Shown here: piece by piece, positions 36,844 through 45,050 of the stretch
Layout: every line of letters starts with the position of its first letter
How positions within the stretch are numbered: position 1 is the first letter of the stretch
Source of the DNA: Bryobacteraceae bacterium
GTDB taxonomy: Bacteria > Acidobacteriota > Terriglobia > Bryobacterales > Bryobacteraceae
Length of the DNA stretch: 64,000 nt
Direction of reading: 5' to 3'
Assembly: GCA_019752335.1 (NCBI GenBank)
Contig: JAIEMJ010000038.1
Location: forward strand, 176,838-240,837
Made by a program: the position numbers and the translations under genes
The notes under the pieces: model-generated
What the model was told of the DNA's origin: nothing
What the model saw: only the letters and a program-made list of their open reading frames with translations
Databases searched by the model: none

Positions 36844-37299
36844 GGCCAGTGGGGCTTCAGCCCGATCCGTGGTGGCTCTGCGGTATGACTAAATCGGGTG
36901 CGGGGTGACGAAACCAACCGGGGAGTGATTGATTGGATGGGACTTAGCGATTCCGCGGTCGGTGCGCTGGGGTTTGGCCCGGGGCCTTGAGAAAGTGTCG
37001 AAAAGTGTCGAATTGGCGGTGGTTGGACATGGATTAGCGACAACTCCAGTTTACCGCGGGTGGCCAACTTTTCGTGCCCAGCGCGCGCTGGAACCCAAAC
37101 AGGACATGGCGGTTATCGTGAATTCCAGGCCATGTGACCCGCAGCGGCACTTGCCAGATCCTGGTGGCCGCCGGGCCGTGCCGAGGTCCGGGCGCTGCCG
37201 GTGCGGCCGACAAAGCGGCGGTCAGCTTTCGAGCACACGGCCATGTCGGGGCCGGCGGTATTGGCAGCAGGCGCGGAAGGCCAGGGTCCCCCGTTCGCG
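36844..37299. other. Accessory DNA with a fragment of an SEC-C/HTH gene head
   Basis: No intact gene is seen. At about 36985-37062 the minus strand matches the first bases and leader of the SEC-C/HTH gene at 57493-58026. Both have the doubled GTGTCGAAAAGTGTCGAA stretch and an upstream AACTCCAGTTTA(C/T)CGCGG. The copy here is cut off after about 20 codons. Confidence 0.6.
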
Positions 37300-37400
37300 C
37301 TCCCCTAAGTTCACCTGCACGGCACGGTGACCATTCAGCACCGACGAGAGCATGGCGACGCCTTGCTCGGTAAAGGCGTAAGGAGCACTCCGGCGGGCGC
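37300..37400 (-). pseudogene. Fragment of an ORF6N/KilA-N-type domain gene
   Basis: The minus strand reads [20 protein letters not shown] followed by NGHRAVQVN, the hallmark of ORF6N-domain proteins found with phage and mobile elements. Both sides lose the match, so only about 30 codons survive. Confidence 0.7.
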
Positions 37401-37409
37401 CGCGCCCCG

Positions 37410-37816
37410 CGTTTGTTGTCAAAGCCAAGGGCATCGCCGGGAAGAATGACAAGCGCTTCCGCATCGAACACGCCCAAGTCATCCGCCTGCCGGACTTCGC
37501 CCTCTTCGGCCAATGCGACGTCATCGCGAGTATCTTCGGCTTCTACGCCGCCTTCACCCGCCAGTACCACGCCGGAAATCCCCCCGGAGGCTTCTTGCCG
37601 GACCAGGTGTTGAGTCGTGCGCGGGCTTTGGAGTCCTTTACGCTCGACGGCGCGTATGCGTCGTTCAAAGAGAGTAAGAAAGGCACCATCACCGTAGGCA
37701 AACTCGCCGACTTCCTCATCCTAGACCGCGACATCATGACGGTCGCGCCGAAGGAAGTCATCGCCACCAAAATCAAACTAACCGTCCTAAACGGCGAAGT
37801 CGTTCACCGCCAGTAG
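37410..37816 (+). pseudogene. 3' remnant of an amidohydrolase (YtcJ-like) gene
   Basis: The early part reads [19 protein letters not shown], a YtcJ-type amidohydrolase motif. After a frame change the last 70 codons read ARALESFTLDGAYASFKE, KKGTITVGKLADFLILDRDI and LTVLNGEVVH. The metal-binding N-terminus is gone. The stop codon lies inside the GTAG of the adjoining REP palindrome. Part of this 3' end is present again at 38736-38862. Confidence 0.75.
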
Positions 37817-37910
37817 GGCGGACTTTAGCTCCACACATTAACAGCCACCGGCGTAATCAGCATCCAGCAGGACGGAGCTAAAGCTCCGTGCGGACTAAAG
37901 TCCGCCCTAC
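37813..37910. repeat. REP/BIME palindromes, left side of RAYT
   Basis: GTAGGGCGGACTTTAG starts at 37813. CGGAGCT-AA-AGCTCCG is at 37873-37888 and GCGGACT-AA-AGTCCGC at 37890-37905, followed by CTAC. GTAG before a hairpin on the minus strand is the known RAYT recognition layout. Both flanking reading frames end within GTAG/CTAC. Confidence 0.8.
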
Positions 37911-38464
37911 TCCGGCTCGCGCCAAGCGCTAGACCAACGAAACTCCTCCGGCGAATCGGCCAACCCTGCCGTCACCGGATTCCGTTCAATATACCGCCGA
38001 ACCTTAGCGAACTCATCTTGATCCCGCACCCAGCGATCAAAGGACTCCTCCTGCCAAAACGGCTGTCCCGTCCTCCCCAAAACCAAATTCGCCTGCCGTG
38101 CCGATCGCCCTTTGATCATCTTCAAATGCCGCGCCCAATCCGCATCCGCTTCAGTCACCGCCTCCGCCAGTAAGTGCACATGATTCGGCAAAATCACCCA
38201 AGCCGATACCTGAATCCCCTCCAACCGTAAAATCTCCCCCGCCACAATCCCCGCAATTTCCGGCATCCGCAGATATAGCGGGCCTGAACTCATTCCATCC
38301 AACAGGCGATCAAAAGCCTTAAACTCCTCACCCCGCTGAAACGCCCGGCCAGCCGGCAAACTCCCATGCAACCGCCAAGTCAGAAACAGCGCCTTCCCCG
38401 GAGGATGCCAATGCGGCAATCGCCGCCGATAAAATACTTTCCCCATTTCGCTAAAATAGCGCAA
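37907..38464 (-). CDS. REP-associated tyrosine transposase (RAYT)
   Basis: This 185-residue Y1 HUH transposase has ALFLTWRLHGSLP near the N-terminus, the metal motif NHVHLL and the C-terminal block VRRYIERNPVTAGL, then RWSSA. The catalytic Tyr is probably in the VRRYIERN helix. RAYTs are single-copy domesticated relatives of IS200/IS605 that spread REP palindromes in the genome. REP palindromes flank it on both sides, and its stop codon lies inside one of them. Confidence 0.88.
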   Translation of the reverse strand: MRYFSEMGKVFYRRRLPHWHPPGKALFLTWRLHGSLPAGRAFQRGEEFKAFDRLLDGMSSGPLYLRMPEIAGIVAGEILRLEGIQVSAWVILPNHVHLLAEAVTEADADWARHLKMIKGRSARQANLVLGRTGQPFWQEESFDRWVRDQDEFAKVRRYIERNPVTAGLADSPEEFRWSSAWREPE

Positions 38465-38502
38465 TCCGTTCAGTCAGCAAGAGCAACGTTTGGCCACCTC
38501 CA

Positions 38503-38541
38503 GTAAGGCGGACTTTAGTCCGCGCGGAGCTTCAGCTCCGC
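38503..38541. repeat. REP/BIME palindromes, right side of RAYT
   Basis: GTAA precedes GCGGACTTTAGTCCGC (38508-38523) and GCGGAGC-TTCA-GCTCCGC (38524-38541). The same two stems as on the left side are present in the opposite order and orientation. Confidence 0.8.
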
Positions 38542-38735
38542 ACATTCCCAGCTACCCAGCGCATCCGGTACCGAAGCAGGAGTGGTGGGCTCACTCTCGG
38601 ATGTCATGTAAACCTCAATTCCTGCATCAATGAAATCAGCGGGTCAGAGAATGAGGACTTGGGATCGGGGAGCGAACAGACATTCCCGGGCCCTCTGGCC
38701 GCCCCGAACATACCAGAGTATCCCCTGGAGCCACC

Positions 38736-38862
38736 GTAGGCAGACTAGCCGACTTCCTCATCCTAGACCGACGACATCATGACGGTCGCGCCGAAGGAAG
38801 TCATCGCCACCAAAATCGAACTAACCGTCCTAAACGGCGGAGTCGTCCACCGCCTGCCATAA
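38736..38862 (+). pseudogene. Second copy of the amidohydrolase 3' end
   Basis: About 127 bases match 37690-37816 closely, including ...GCCGACTTCCTCATCCTAG and the following codons for VAPKEVIATK and LTVLNGGVVH. One added base in GACCGACGAC breaks the frame. The two copies bracket the RAYT-REP unit like a direct repeat. Confidence 0.85.
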
Positions 38863-39034
38863 AACGCATCTGCCACACGAGCGCCCTTCACTTGACGTTT
38901 CTAGTTTCTGCGCCGACAAGGCTGTAGGTGTCCGTTTCAGAACCCGAGTTTTGCCGGCCTGGGCACAACGCGGGATCCGCACTTGATCTGGCCGTAACTC
39001 CTATGTTCTGCTAGCATTAGGCAGGAACGAGACT

Positions 39035-41341
39035 ATGGAATACAAAGTTGTCTACACAAAGCTCTTCAATCGCAATCTTCGAGACCTTGCGCAGCAAGGT
39101 CAGAAAAAGGTTGTTCAGGCTGTGCGTGCAGCGATATCCGAAGCCGGAATGACGGGAGGTATTGCATCGATTCCTCGAACAAAGCACGGCGAGACAAGGA
39201 TGGCTGACGTCGAAAAATATGATCTTTCGGACGGGCACCGTTTGGTTGTACAACTTGTCGATGGCAAAGCCAAAGTTCGAGCCTTCCTATTCGCTGGATC
39301 TCACGATGAGTCCGATAGGTGGCTCGATTCACACCGAAACTATCGCTGGATAAGAAGCAAAACCGATGGAACGCTGGAATTCGTCCAGGTAACCGATAGC
39401 GAGGAGAAGCAGCACGTCCCAGCAGATCGAATAGATCTTGAATCGCCAGAAGACATTCTAGCCCTACCTCTATTGCGCGTTCTTACGGAAGAGGAGTGGA
39501 CGAGGCTAAATTTATCTCCACCAACCCGCGAGTTTGCTTCATCGGTCAGCGGCAATGACTACGAGCAGGACGCTGAGGGCATACTTGAGCGGCTTAATCA
39601 ACTGGCAGGTTGGGACAAAGCCGGGATCATCCTGGACCTTCTGGCACATTCACAGGCCAGAGAATGGCCAGAGCTGCACAAGCGAATCAGCTTATTCTGC
39701 AACGACGCCACGCTGATTTTGCCGTCACAAGTTGCTCATGCAATGCTGTCACCTGAGAACAGCGAGTCGTTTGTCACTTTTGACGACGCGGATGACTTTG
39801 ACAATTTTTTTGAGAAGAATTCGCTTGCCGATTGGATGCTATTCCTCCACCCGACGCAGAAGAGAGTCACTGATAGAGACTTCAAAGGACCCGCACGACT
39901 TCGAGGAGTTTCTGGTAGTGGCAAAACCTCAGTATTGGTCCATAGGGCGCGCTTTCTCGCGAAGAAGTATCGTCTGCCGGTGCTCCTTGTGACGATGACA
40001 GAAAGCATGCGGAAACTTCTAGATCGCCTCGCAGACGAGCTCTGCGGCGTAGAGCGGAGTCTTATATTTACGTTTACAATGAGTTCGTTGGCGAAACGTG
40101 TCGTAGATGACCTTCAGCCTCAGCTGTCTTCCTCCTACACACTTATTTCTCAACAACAGCAAGACACGCTGATCTCAACCGTCTCTCAACATGTACGAGA
40201 GAATCCAGATTTCGGCCGTACTCCACTCCACATCATGGAAAACGGCACATTGATCCAGTTTCTATACGATGAAATATCGTACGTTCGTGGGCGCTTATTG
40301 CCGACCGAGCTTGACCAGTATCTCGATACTGCGGCCTTTAACCGTCGGGGCCGAGGCTTTGCCTTAAATGAAATGGCAAGAGCCGTTGTGCTCGAAGCTA
40401 TCCGCTTCTATGAGGAAGCCCTCGGCAGAGGATTGCACCTTGATCATGAAGGCATCGTTGCGGAGGCGCTCAAGCTATTGGGTTCTAGCTCACGCGACTT
40501 CAACAAGCCACGGTGCATTCTGTGCGATGAGGTACAGGATCTATCTCAGCTTGAGGTAGCCCTGCTAGGACAACTTCCAACGCCTTCGGGAGCATTAGTG
40601 GCGCAGGCTGAGAACGGATTGTTCTTAGCCGGTGATGGAGCCCAAACCATTTACAAACGTGGATTTACACTCCGACGGCTCGGTATTGACGTAAGCGGAC
40701 GAAGCTTTAACCTCCAAAAAAACTATCGTAATACCTACGAGATCCTAACAGCCGCTTTTCACCTCGTTTCACAGTATGAATTTGCCGATGTCGACGAGGA
40801 GAATATTGTAAAGCCATCCGCTCCTGAATTTGCCAATCGTCACGGAGCGCGGCCGCTAATGGTAAGCTGCTCATCCCTTGGAGAGGAGGCTGCGATCGTA
40901 GCCCAGATGGTGCGAGGTTCTTTAAATAGCGGAGAGATAGCAGGCCAAATTTGTGTAATCGGGCCGAGCGCCAAGTCACGTGAGGAGGTACAACGGGCAC
41001 TGAGCAACATCGGTATTGCTCATACGGATCTCCGGCAAGACGCTGATTTCGAAAGTGACCGGGTCAAGGTGAGCACCATCGAGTCCGCGAAGGGTCATGA
41101 GTTCGGATCCGTCTTTATCGTAGGCCTAGTGGACGGCGTACTGCCAAACGCCGGAATTGCGGAGAACGAAATCCCTCGGGAAGCTGCGCGTCTTTATGTT
41201 GCCATGACCCGCGCCCGAAACACTTTGACGCTTTCGTACAGTCCAACTGGAGGCTACGTGGCATCACGCTTCCTGCTCTCAATCCAACCTCACTGCGACG
41301 AGGCGCGAGTCAAGAACGGTCAACTGCAGAAACTTCGGTAA
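39035..41341 (+). CDS. RelE-like toxin domain fused to UvrD-type helicase
   Basis: This is a 768-residue protein. Residues 1-105 resemble a RelE/HigB-type mRNA interferase: YKVVYTKLFNRNLRDLAQ, IPRTKHG, and the closing strand VRAFLFAGSHDESDRWL. Residues 240-750 form a superfamily 1A helicase: Walker A GVSGSGKTS (291-299), Walker B CDEVQDLSQLE, motif III GDGAQTIYKRG, motif IV LQKNYRNT, motif V TIESAKGHEF and motif VI YVAMTRARNTL. The middle (110-240) is unassigned. The gene is visibly lower in GC than its neighbours and sits among mobile-element debris, so transfer is likely. A role in defence or element maintenance is inferred. No antitoxin gene is coupled to it. Confidence 0.8.
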   Translation: MEYKVVYTKLFNRNLRDLAQQGQKKVVQAVRAAISEAGMTGGIASIPRTKHGETRMADVEKYDLSDGHRLVVQLVDGKAKVRAFLFAGSHDESDRWLDSHRNYRWIRSKTDGTLEFVQVTDSEEKQHVPADRIDLESPEDILALPLLRVLTEEEWTRLNLSPPTREFASSVSGNDYEQDAEGILERLNQLAGWDKAGIILDLLAHSQAREWPELHKRISLFCNDATLILPSQVAHAMLSPENSESFVTFDDADDFDNFFEKNSLADWMLFLHPTQKRVTDRDFKGPARLRGVSGSGKTSVLVHRARFLAKKYRLPVLLVTMTESMRKLLDRLADELCGVERSLIFTFTMSSLAKRVVDDLQPQLSSSYTLISQQQQDTLISTVSQHVRENPDFGRTPLHIMENGTLIQFLYDEISYVRGRLLPTELDQYLDTAAFNRRGRGFALNEMARAVVLEAIRFYEEALGRGLHLDHEGIVAEALKLLGSSSRDFNKPRCILCDEVQDLSQLEVALLGQLPTPSGALVAQAENGLFLAGDGAQTIYKRGFTLRRLGIDVSGRSFNLQKNYRNTYEILTAAFHLVSQYEFADVDEENIVKPSAPEFANRHGARPLMVSCSSLGEEAAIVAQMVRGSLNSGEIAGQICVIGPSAKSREEVQRALSNIGIAHTDLRQDADFESDRVKVSTIESAKGHEFGSVFIVGLVDGVLPNAGIAENEIPREAARLYVAMTRARNTLTLSYSPTGGYVASRFLLSIQPHCDEARVKNGQLQKLR

Positions 41342-41491
41342 TCCCGCAGTAGGGGGGATCGGGGGATCGGTGTCGCAACGCTCTTACACCTATCTCCGAA
41401 CCCACTTCCCGTAACCAGCTGATTTTGCTCTGCTTACCGCCAAAATCCATCGCCGCGCAATGTAGGGGGGTGCCCGACTCCCCCCACCCTC

Positions 41492-41904
41492 TCAACCCCG
41501 ATTCAAGGTCCGCCGCACACCCTCCGGATCCCGGCCAATCAGCGTCAAGTAAGCCCGCGTCGGCTGGTCCGGCTCCGCCCAGCCCTGCTTCCAATCCCGC
41601 AGCGTCCCCAGCGGAATGCGATACCGCGCCTCTTCACCTGCGGCGTTCTCGGCATCCGCGCCAAGTCCGCGCTCGTCAGCGGCAACGCATCCGGATCCGA
41701 CAACGCCGCCCGCTCAATCTCCACGGCGCTCATCGGCCGCGACGCGCTAGGAATTTTGTCGATAGAAGGCCTTGCGATCTCCCGCACATCTAAAGTCGTT
41801 AGGCGAACCTCGACGACCTGGCCCTCCACCCAATCCACCGCTTCCCGAAGGTTCGCCAGGATCCGACTCCCGGTACTTGTCACCGCCAGCTTCTCTTTTT
41901 CCAT
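41492..41904 (-). pseudogene. HTH antitoxin/regulator with internal deletion
   Basis: The first part reads KLAVTSTGSRILANLREA, VDWVEGQ and ADLARMPRTPQV, typical of HTH antitoxins beside RelE-like toxins. The end reads YRIPLGTLRDWKQGWAEPDQ and DPEGVRRTLNRG in a different frame. The bases between, coding the first DNA-binding helix, are missing at about 41626-41632. It is divergent from higB. Confidence 0.75.
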
Positions 41905-41916
41905 CGCGTCCTTCTA

Positions 41917-41946
41917 TTGCACAAACCGTATTACCAAGATTAGAAT
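41917..41946 (+). promoter_or_regulatory. Promoter of higB-higA-higA
   Basis: TTGCAC (41917-41922), 18 bases and TAGAAT (41941-41946). The predicted transcript begins at about 41953, the GTG start of higB itself. Confidence 0.6.
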
Positions 41947-41952
41947 AGTCTT

Positions 41953-42231
41953 GTGATCCAGTCGTTCCGGGACCGCGAAACCGAGGAGCTTTTCCATCGG
42001 TATGTCTCAAAAAGATGGCGCTCCATTGCCCGTCCGGCCCTTCGGAAACTGCGTTTGATCCACCGGTCTAAGACTCTGGGCGACCTGCGAATCCCTCCCG
42101 GAAACCATCTGGAAGCCCTCCAGGGCGACCGCGCCGGTCAGCACAGCATTCGGGTGAATGACCAGTATCGCATCTGTTTCCGCTGGGACCGTGGCGATGC
42201 CTTTGAAGTAGAAATCACCGACTATCATTAG
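41953..42231 (+). CDS. higB: HigB-type toxin
   Basis: This 92-residue RelE-superfamily mRNA interferase has the HigB pattern: IQSFRDRETEELFH, LRIPPGNHLEALQGDRAGQ, and HSIRVNDQYRICFRW ending EITDYH. HigB cuts translated mRNA at the ribosome in known cases. It is followed by two antitoxin genes in the reversed toxin-first order normal for hig. Confidence 0.92.
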   Translation: MIQSFRDRETEELFHRYVSKRWRSIARPALRKLRLIHRSKTLGDLRIPPGNHLEALQGDRAGQHSIRVNDQYRICFRWDRGDAFEVEITDYH

Positions 42232-42242
42232 AGGAGAAACTC

Positions 42243-42545
42243 GTGGCCCGCAAAACCAAACTTCCACCCGTCCATCCTGGCGAAATCCTCCGTGAGGACT
42301 TCCTCAAGCCCATGGGACTCTCCATCAACGCCCTCGCCCGCGCGCTCCACGTGCCGCCGAGTCACGTCTCTGGAATCGTCAACGAAAAGCGCGGCATCAG
42401 CGCGGTAATGGCGCTACGCTTGGCCCGCTACTTCGGCTCTTCTCCCGAACTTTGGCTCGGCCTTCAACTCGATTTCGAACTCGACACAGCCTGGGATATC
42501 GCCGGCTCCCGCGTCGAGGCCGAAGTCCTGCCGCAAGCGAGTTAG
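42243..42545 (+). CDS. higA: HigA-type antitoxin, first copy
   Basis: This 100-residue HigA/XRE protein has PPVHPGEILREDFLKPMGLS, an HTH around 27-60 (NALARALHVPPSHVSGIVN) and RYFGSSPELWLGLQ. The start is GTG with AGAGGAG upstream. It should bind HigB and repress the operon promoter. Confidence 0.9.
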   Translation: MARKTKLPPVHPGEILREDFLKPMGLSINALARALHVPPSHVSGIVNEKRGISAVMALRLARYFGSSPELWLGLQLDFELDTAWDIAGSRVEAEVLPQAS

Positions 42546-42547
42546 GA

Positions 42548-42841
42548 ATGCCCAAACTGCTGCCCCCCATCCACCCCGGCGAACACCTCCTCGAGGACTT
42601 TATGAAGCCCCTCGGCCTCAGCCGCAACGCCCTCGCCCGCGAACTCCGCGTCCCGCCCCAGCGCATCTCCGAATTCGTCCAGGGCCGCCGCAGCATCTCC
42701 GCCGACACCGCCCTCCGCCTCGCCCAGTTCTTCGGCACCACGCCACAGTTCTGGCTCAACCTCCAAACCCGGTACGACCTCCAAGTCGCCCTGGACACCA
42801 CAGGCCCCGAACTCCGTTTAATCCGGCCTCGTGCGGCCTGA
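42548..42841 (+). CDS. HigA-type antitoxin, second copy
   Basis: This 97-residue paralogue of the first HigA begins PPIHPGEHLLEDFMKPLGLS and has the HTH NALARELRVPPQRISEFVQ. It starts two bases after the first higA stop. Its higher GC and diverged C-terminus suggest it came from another hig locus rather than from recent tandem duplication. Confidence 0.88.
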   Translation: MPKLLPPIHPGEHLLEDFMKPLGLSRNALARELRVPPQRISEFVQGRRSISADTALRLAQFFGTTPQFWLNLQTRYDLQVALDTTGPELRLIRPRAA

Positions 42842-42989
42842 CACCCGCCCTGCCTTCCCGACGCTTACCGTAATGGTTCGCGCCTTCTGCTCCCCCATGA
42901 CAACGCGCGGACCGGGAAGGTAGGGCCGCGAGCCTAGCCAGGGTCTTCGCAGGAGTCCGCGCGCGTTTTTGGGTCTTTACCTAAACCAA

Positions 42990-43001
42990 ACCAGATCTGG
43001 T
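42990..43001. promoter_or_regulatory. Palindrome upstream of the Phd/PIN pair
   Basis: ACCAGATCTGGT is a perfect 12-base palindrome 24 bp before the antitoxin ATG. TATGGT nine bases before the ATG could be the -10 box. The palindrome is a candidate operator. Confidence 0.5.
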
Positions 43002-43025
43002 CTATCCATGCTATGGTCTCTAGGC

Positions 43026-43259
43026 ATGACGCTCCGCAACATCTCGGAAGCCAAGGCCCAACTCTCTGCCCTCATTGAGGCCGTTCAGACCGGGGAAGAG
43101 GTCATCATCGGCAAAGCTGGCAAGCCCGTCGCCCGGCTCATCCGCTACCAGGGGGCGGCGGAGCCGCGCCGTCCCGGAGCCCTCAAAGGGCAGATCCGGA
43201 TCGCGGACGACTTCGACGAACTTCCCCCGGACCTTGCCGAAGCCTTCGGCGTTGAATGA
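43026..43259 (+). CDS. Phd/YefM-type antitoxin
   Basis: This 77-residue antitoxin begins MTLRNISEAKAQLSALIEA and has VQTGEEVIIGKAGKPVARLI, the Phd/YefM fold. The C-terminal tail (DDFDELPPDLAEAFG) is the usual toxin-binding segment of PIN partners. The ATG at 43026 fits the family start. It overlaps the toxin by ATGA. Confidence 0.88.
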   Translation: MTLRNISEAKAQLSALIEAVQTGEEVIIGKAGKPVARLIRYQGAAEPRRPGALKGQIRIADDFDELPPDLAEAFGVE

Positions 43260-43642
43260 AACTGCTGCTCGACACGCACGTGCTCCTTTGGTGGCTCGAC
43301 GACTCGCCGCGCTTACCCCCGCAGATGCGCGAACTGATCTCCGATCCTGAGCGAACGGTCTTCGTCAGTACCGCAACGGCCTGGGAAATCCGCATGAAGC
43401 AGAAAATCGGGAAGCTTGATCTGCCGGCACAGTTCGATGCCGCGCTCGATTCGTCGGCCTTTCACTGGTTGCCGGTCTCCCGCGCTCATGCCGACTACAC
43501 CGCGCAACTACCATTTCACCATCGCGATCCGTTTGATCGGATGCTCATTGCGCAGGCTCATTGTGAAGGCTTCACGCTCCTCACCGCCGACGCGCGTCTT
43601 GCCGCGTACGGCAAAAACATCCTCTGGATCAGCAGCCCATAG
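43256..43642 (+). CDS. vapC: VapC-type PIN-domain toxin
   Basis: This 128-residue PIN nuclease has its first acidic site in LLLDTHVLLWWL, the second in STATAWEIRMK, HHRDPFDRMLIAQA with the third, and LLTADARLAAY. These match the Mg2+-binding acidic cluster of PIN toxins of the DTHxLLW subgroup. Confidence 0.9.
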   Translation: MKLLLDTHVLLWWLDDSPRLPPQMRELISDPERTVFVSTATAWEIRMKQKIGKLDLPAQFDAALDSSAFHWLPVSRAHADYTAQLPFHHRDPFDRMLIAQAHCEGFTLLTADARLAAYGKNILWISSP

Positions 43643-43709
43643 TAACGGGGGGGTGCTGTCTGGGCTGTGGCAGATGGAGATCGACTCATCAGCTTCCCGC
43701 TATATGGCT

Positions 43710-44366
43710 TCACGCCTTCCCATCGACCATGACATACGCGCGGACCGGGAAGGTCGCGCCGCCGGACCAGGGAATCGGGACGGCGTGGAGGTAGCCGCCT
43801 TCGTCCGGTAGGGCCGCGAGGTTCGTCATGTGCTCGCAGATGGGGATGCCGGCGCCGAGGAGCTTGGTGTGCGCGGGACGACGGAGGTCCGACATGGAGT
43901 CGATGTTGACCGAGTCGATGCCGGCGAAGTGGACTCCCTGGTCGAGCAGGAAGTCGCAGGCGTCGGCGGTGAGGTGCGGGTTGGGCTCGAAGTAGCGGGG
44001 CGTGCGCCAATGGTCACTCCAGCGAGTCTCGATCAGCACGGCCTTGCCCGCTAAACGCAGACCCCGGAAGGCGCCGGGACCGATGGCGTGGTCCGAGGTG
44101 CGGACGACGACGATTGGCAGGTGGGCCAGCCGCTCGAGCGGTAGCTGGGCCAGGTCAGCGGCGCCCCGAAAGCGATGCATCGGCGAATCGACGTAGGTGC
44201 CCGTGTTGCCGCAAAGGTGCAGCGAGGCGATGTAGAACTCGGAGAGGCCTTGATTGCGCTCGCGCGAATCCTCGTACGTCGCGATGACCTTCTCCTCGGG
44301 CACGGGCAGATGGGGATAGGTCCGCATCCCGGCTTCAATGCGATGCGAGACGTCGATGAGGCGCAT
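43710..44366 (-). CDS. Cyclase/kynurenine-formamidase-like metal hydrolase
   Basis: This 218-residue protein belongs to the cyclase family. It begins RLIDVSHRIEAGMRTYP and has CGNTGTYVDSPMHRF. The usual motif is HxGTHxDxPxH; here the second His is Tyr, so one zinc ligand may be altered. Other family blocks seen are GIDSVNIDSM and ALPDEGGYLHAVPIPWSGG. The start shares one base with the stop of the SIMPL gene (TAATG). The likely reaction is hydrolysis of an amide or lactone; the substrate is unknown. Confidence 0.78.
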   Translation of the reverse strand: MRLIDVSHRIEAGMRTYPHLPVPEEKVIATYEDSRERNQGLSEFYIASLHLCGNTGTYVDSPMHRFRGAADLAQLPLERLAHLPIVVVRTSDHAIGPGAFRGLRLAGKAVLIETRWSDHWRTPRYFEPNPHLTADACDFLLDQGVHFAGIDSVNIDSMSDLRRPAHTKLLGAGIPICEHMTNLAALPDEGGYLHAVPIPWSGGATFPVRAYVMVDGKA

Positions 44367-45037
44367 TATTGCAAGGCGACTTCGAGCGTCACGCTCGCGC
44401 GGACCTCCACCAGCCCCGTGTCGAACGTGGTAGCCGTAGCGAAGCCGCCGGCGCGGCTGTCGGCGGGGTTGAAGCTGGTGATGGTGGAGCTTTCGTTGGC
44501 GGCGAGCACGGCGCCCAGGCGCAGATTGAGCCCTTCCGCGATGGCGGCTGCGTTCACGCGAGCCGCCTGCGCGGCACGCTTGAGGGCCTCACGGCGCTGG
44601 GGTTCGCTGTCCCGCAGGCCGAAACGAAGCCCACCCACCGAGGTGGCGCCCGCTTGGACCGCGGCGTCGATGATGCGGCCGGCGAGGTTGATATCGAAGG
44701 CCGTCGCCTCCAGCGTATTGCTGGCCGTGAAGCCGATCAGCGTGTTGCCGCCCGTAGGATTGCTGCGGTAGGTGGCGCTGACGGAGTAGCTGGTGGTGCG
44801 GGTCTCGCCGTTCGTACCCAGTAGCGACCGCACGCGGGTGGTGACCGCTTGGACGATGGTCGCGTTCTGGTCCGCGGCTTCTTGCGCCGTGTTCGCCATG
44901 TTGGAGACCGTGAGGCTAATGCGCACGACGTCCGGTTGCGCGGCGACCACGCCTTCGCCACCGGCCCGCACGGAAGCGGCCGTCGTTTGCCCGGGGAGCG
45001 AAAGAGCCAGCAGGGACAGCAAAAAGAATCTCATCAT
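44366..45037 (-). CDS. SIMPL-domain (DUF541) secreted protein
   Basis: This protein of about 223 residues has a signal peptide (FFLLSLLALSLPGQT) and then a SIMPL domain: VRAGGEGVVAAQPDVVRISL, YSVSATYRSN, GFTASNTLEATAFDI and AVQAGATSVGGLRFGL. Such proteins are periplasmic or outer-membrane and poorly understood. The ATG at 45037 begins the signal; adjacent ATG codons are possible. It lies 13 bp after pgsA. Confidence 0.82.
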   Translation of the reverse strand: MMRFFLLSLLALSLPGQTTAASVRAGGEGVVAAQPDVVRISLTVSNMANTAQEAADQNATIVQAVTTRVRSLLGTNGETRTTSYSVSATYRSNPTGGNTLIGFTASNTLEATAFDINLAGRIIDAAVQAGATSVGGLRFGLRDSEPQRREALKRAAQAARVNAAAIAEGLNLRLGAVLAANESSTITSFNPADSRAGGFATATTFDTGLVEVRASVTLEVALQ

Positions 45038-45050
45038 GCCTCCCATTATC

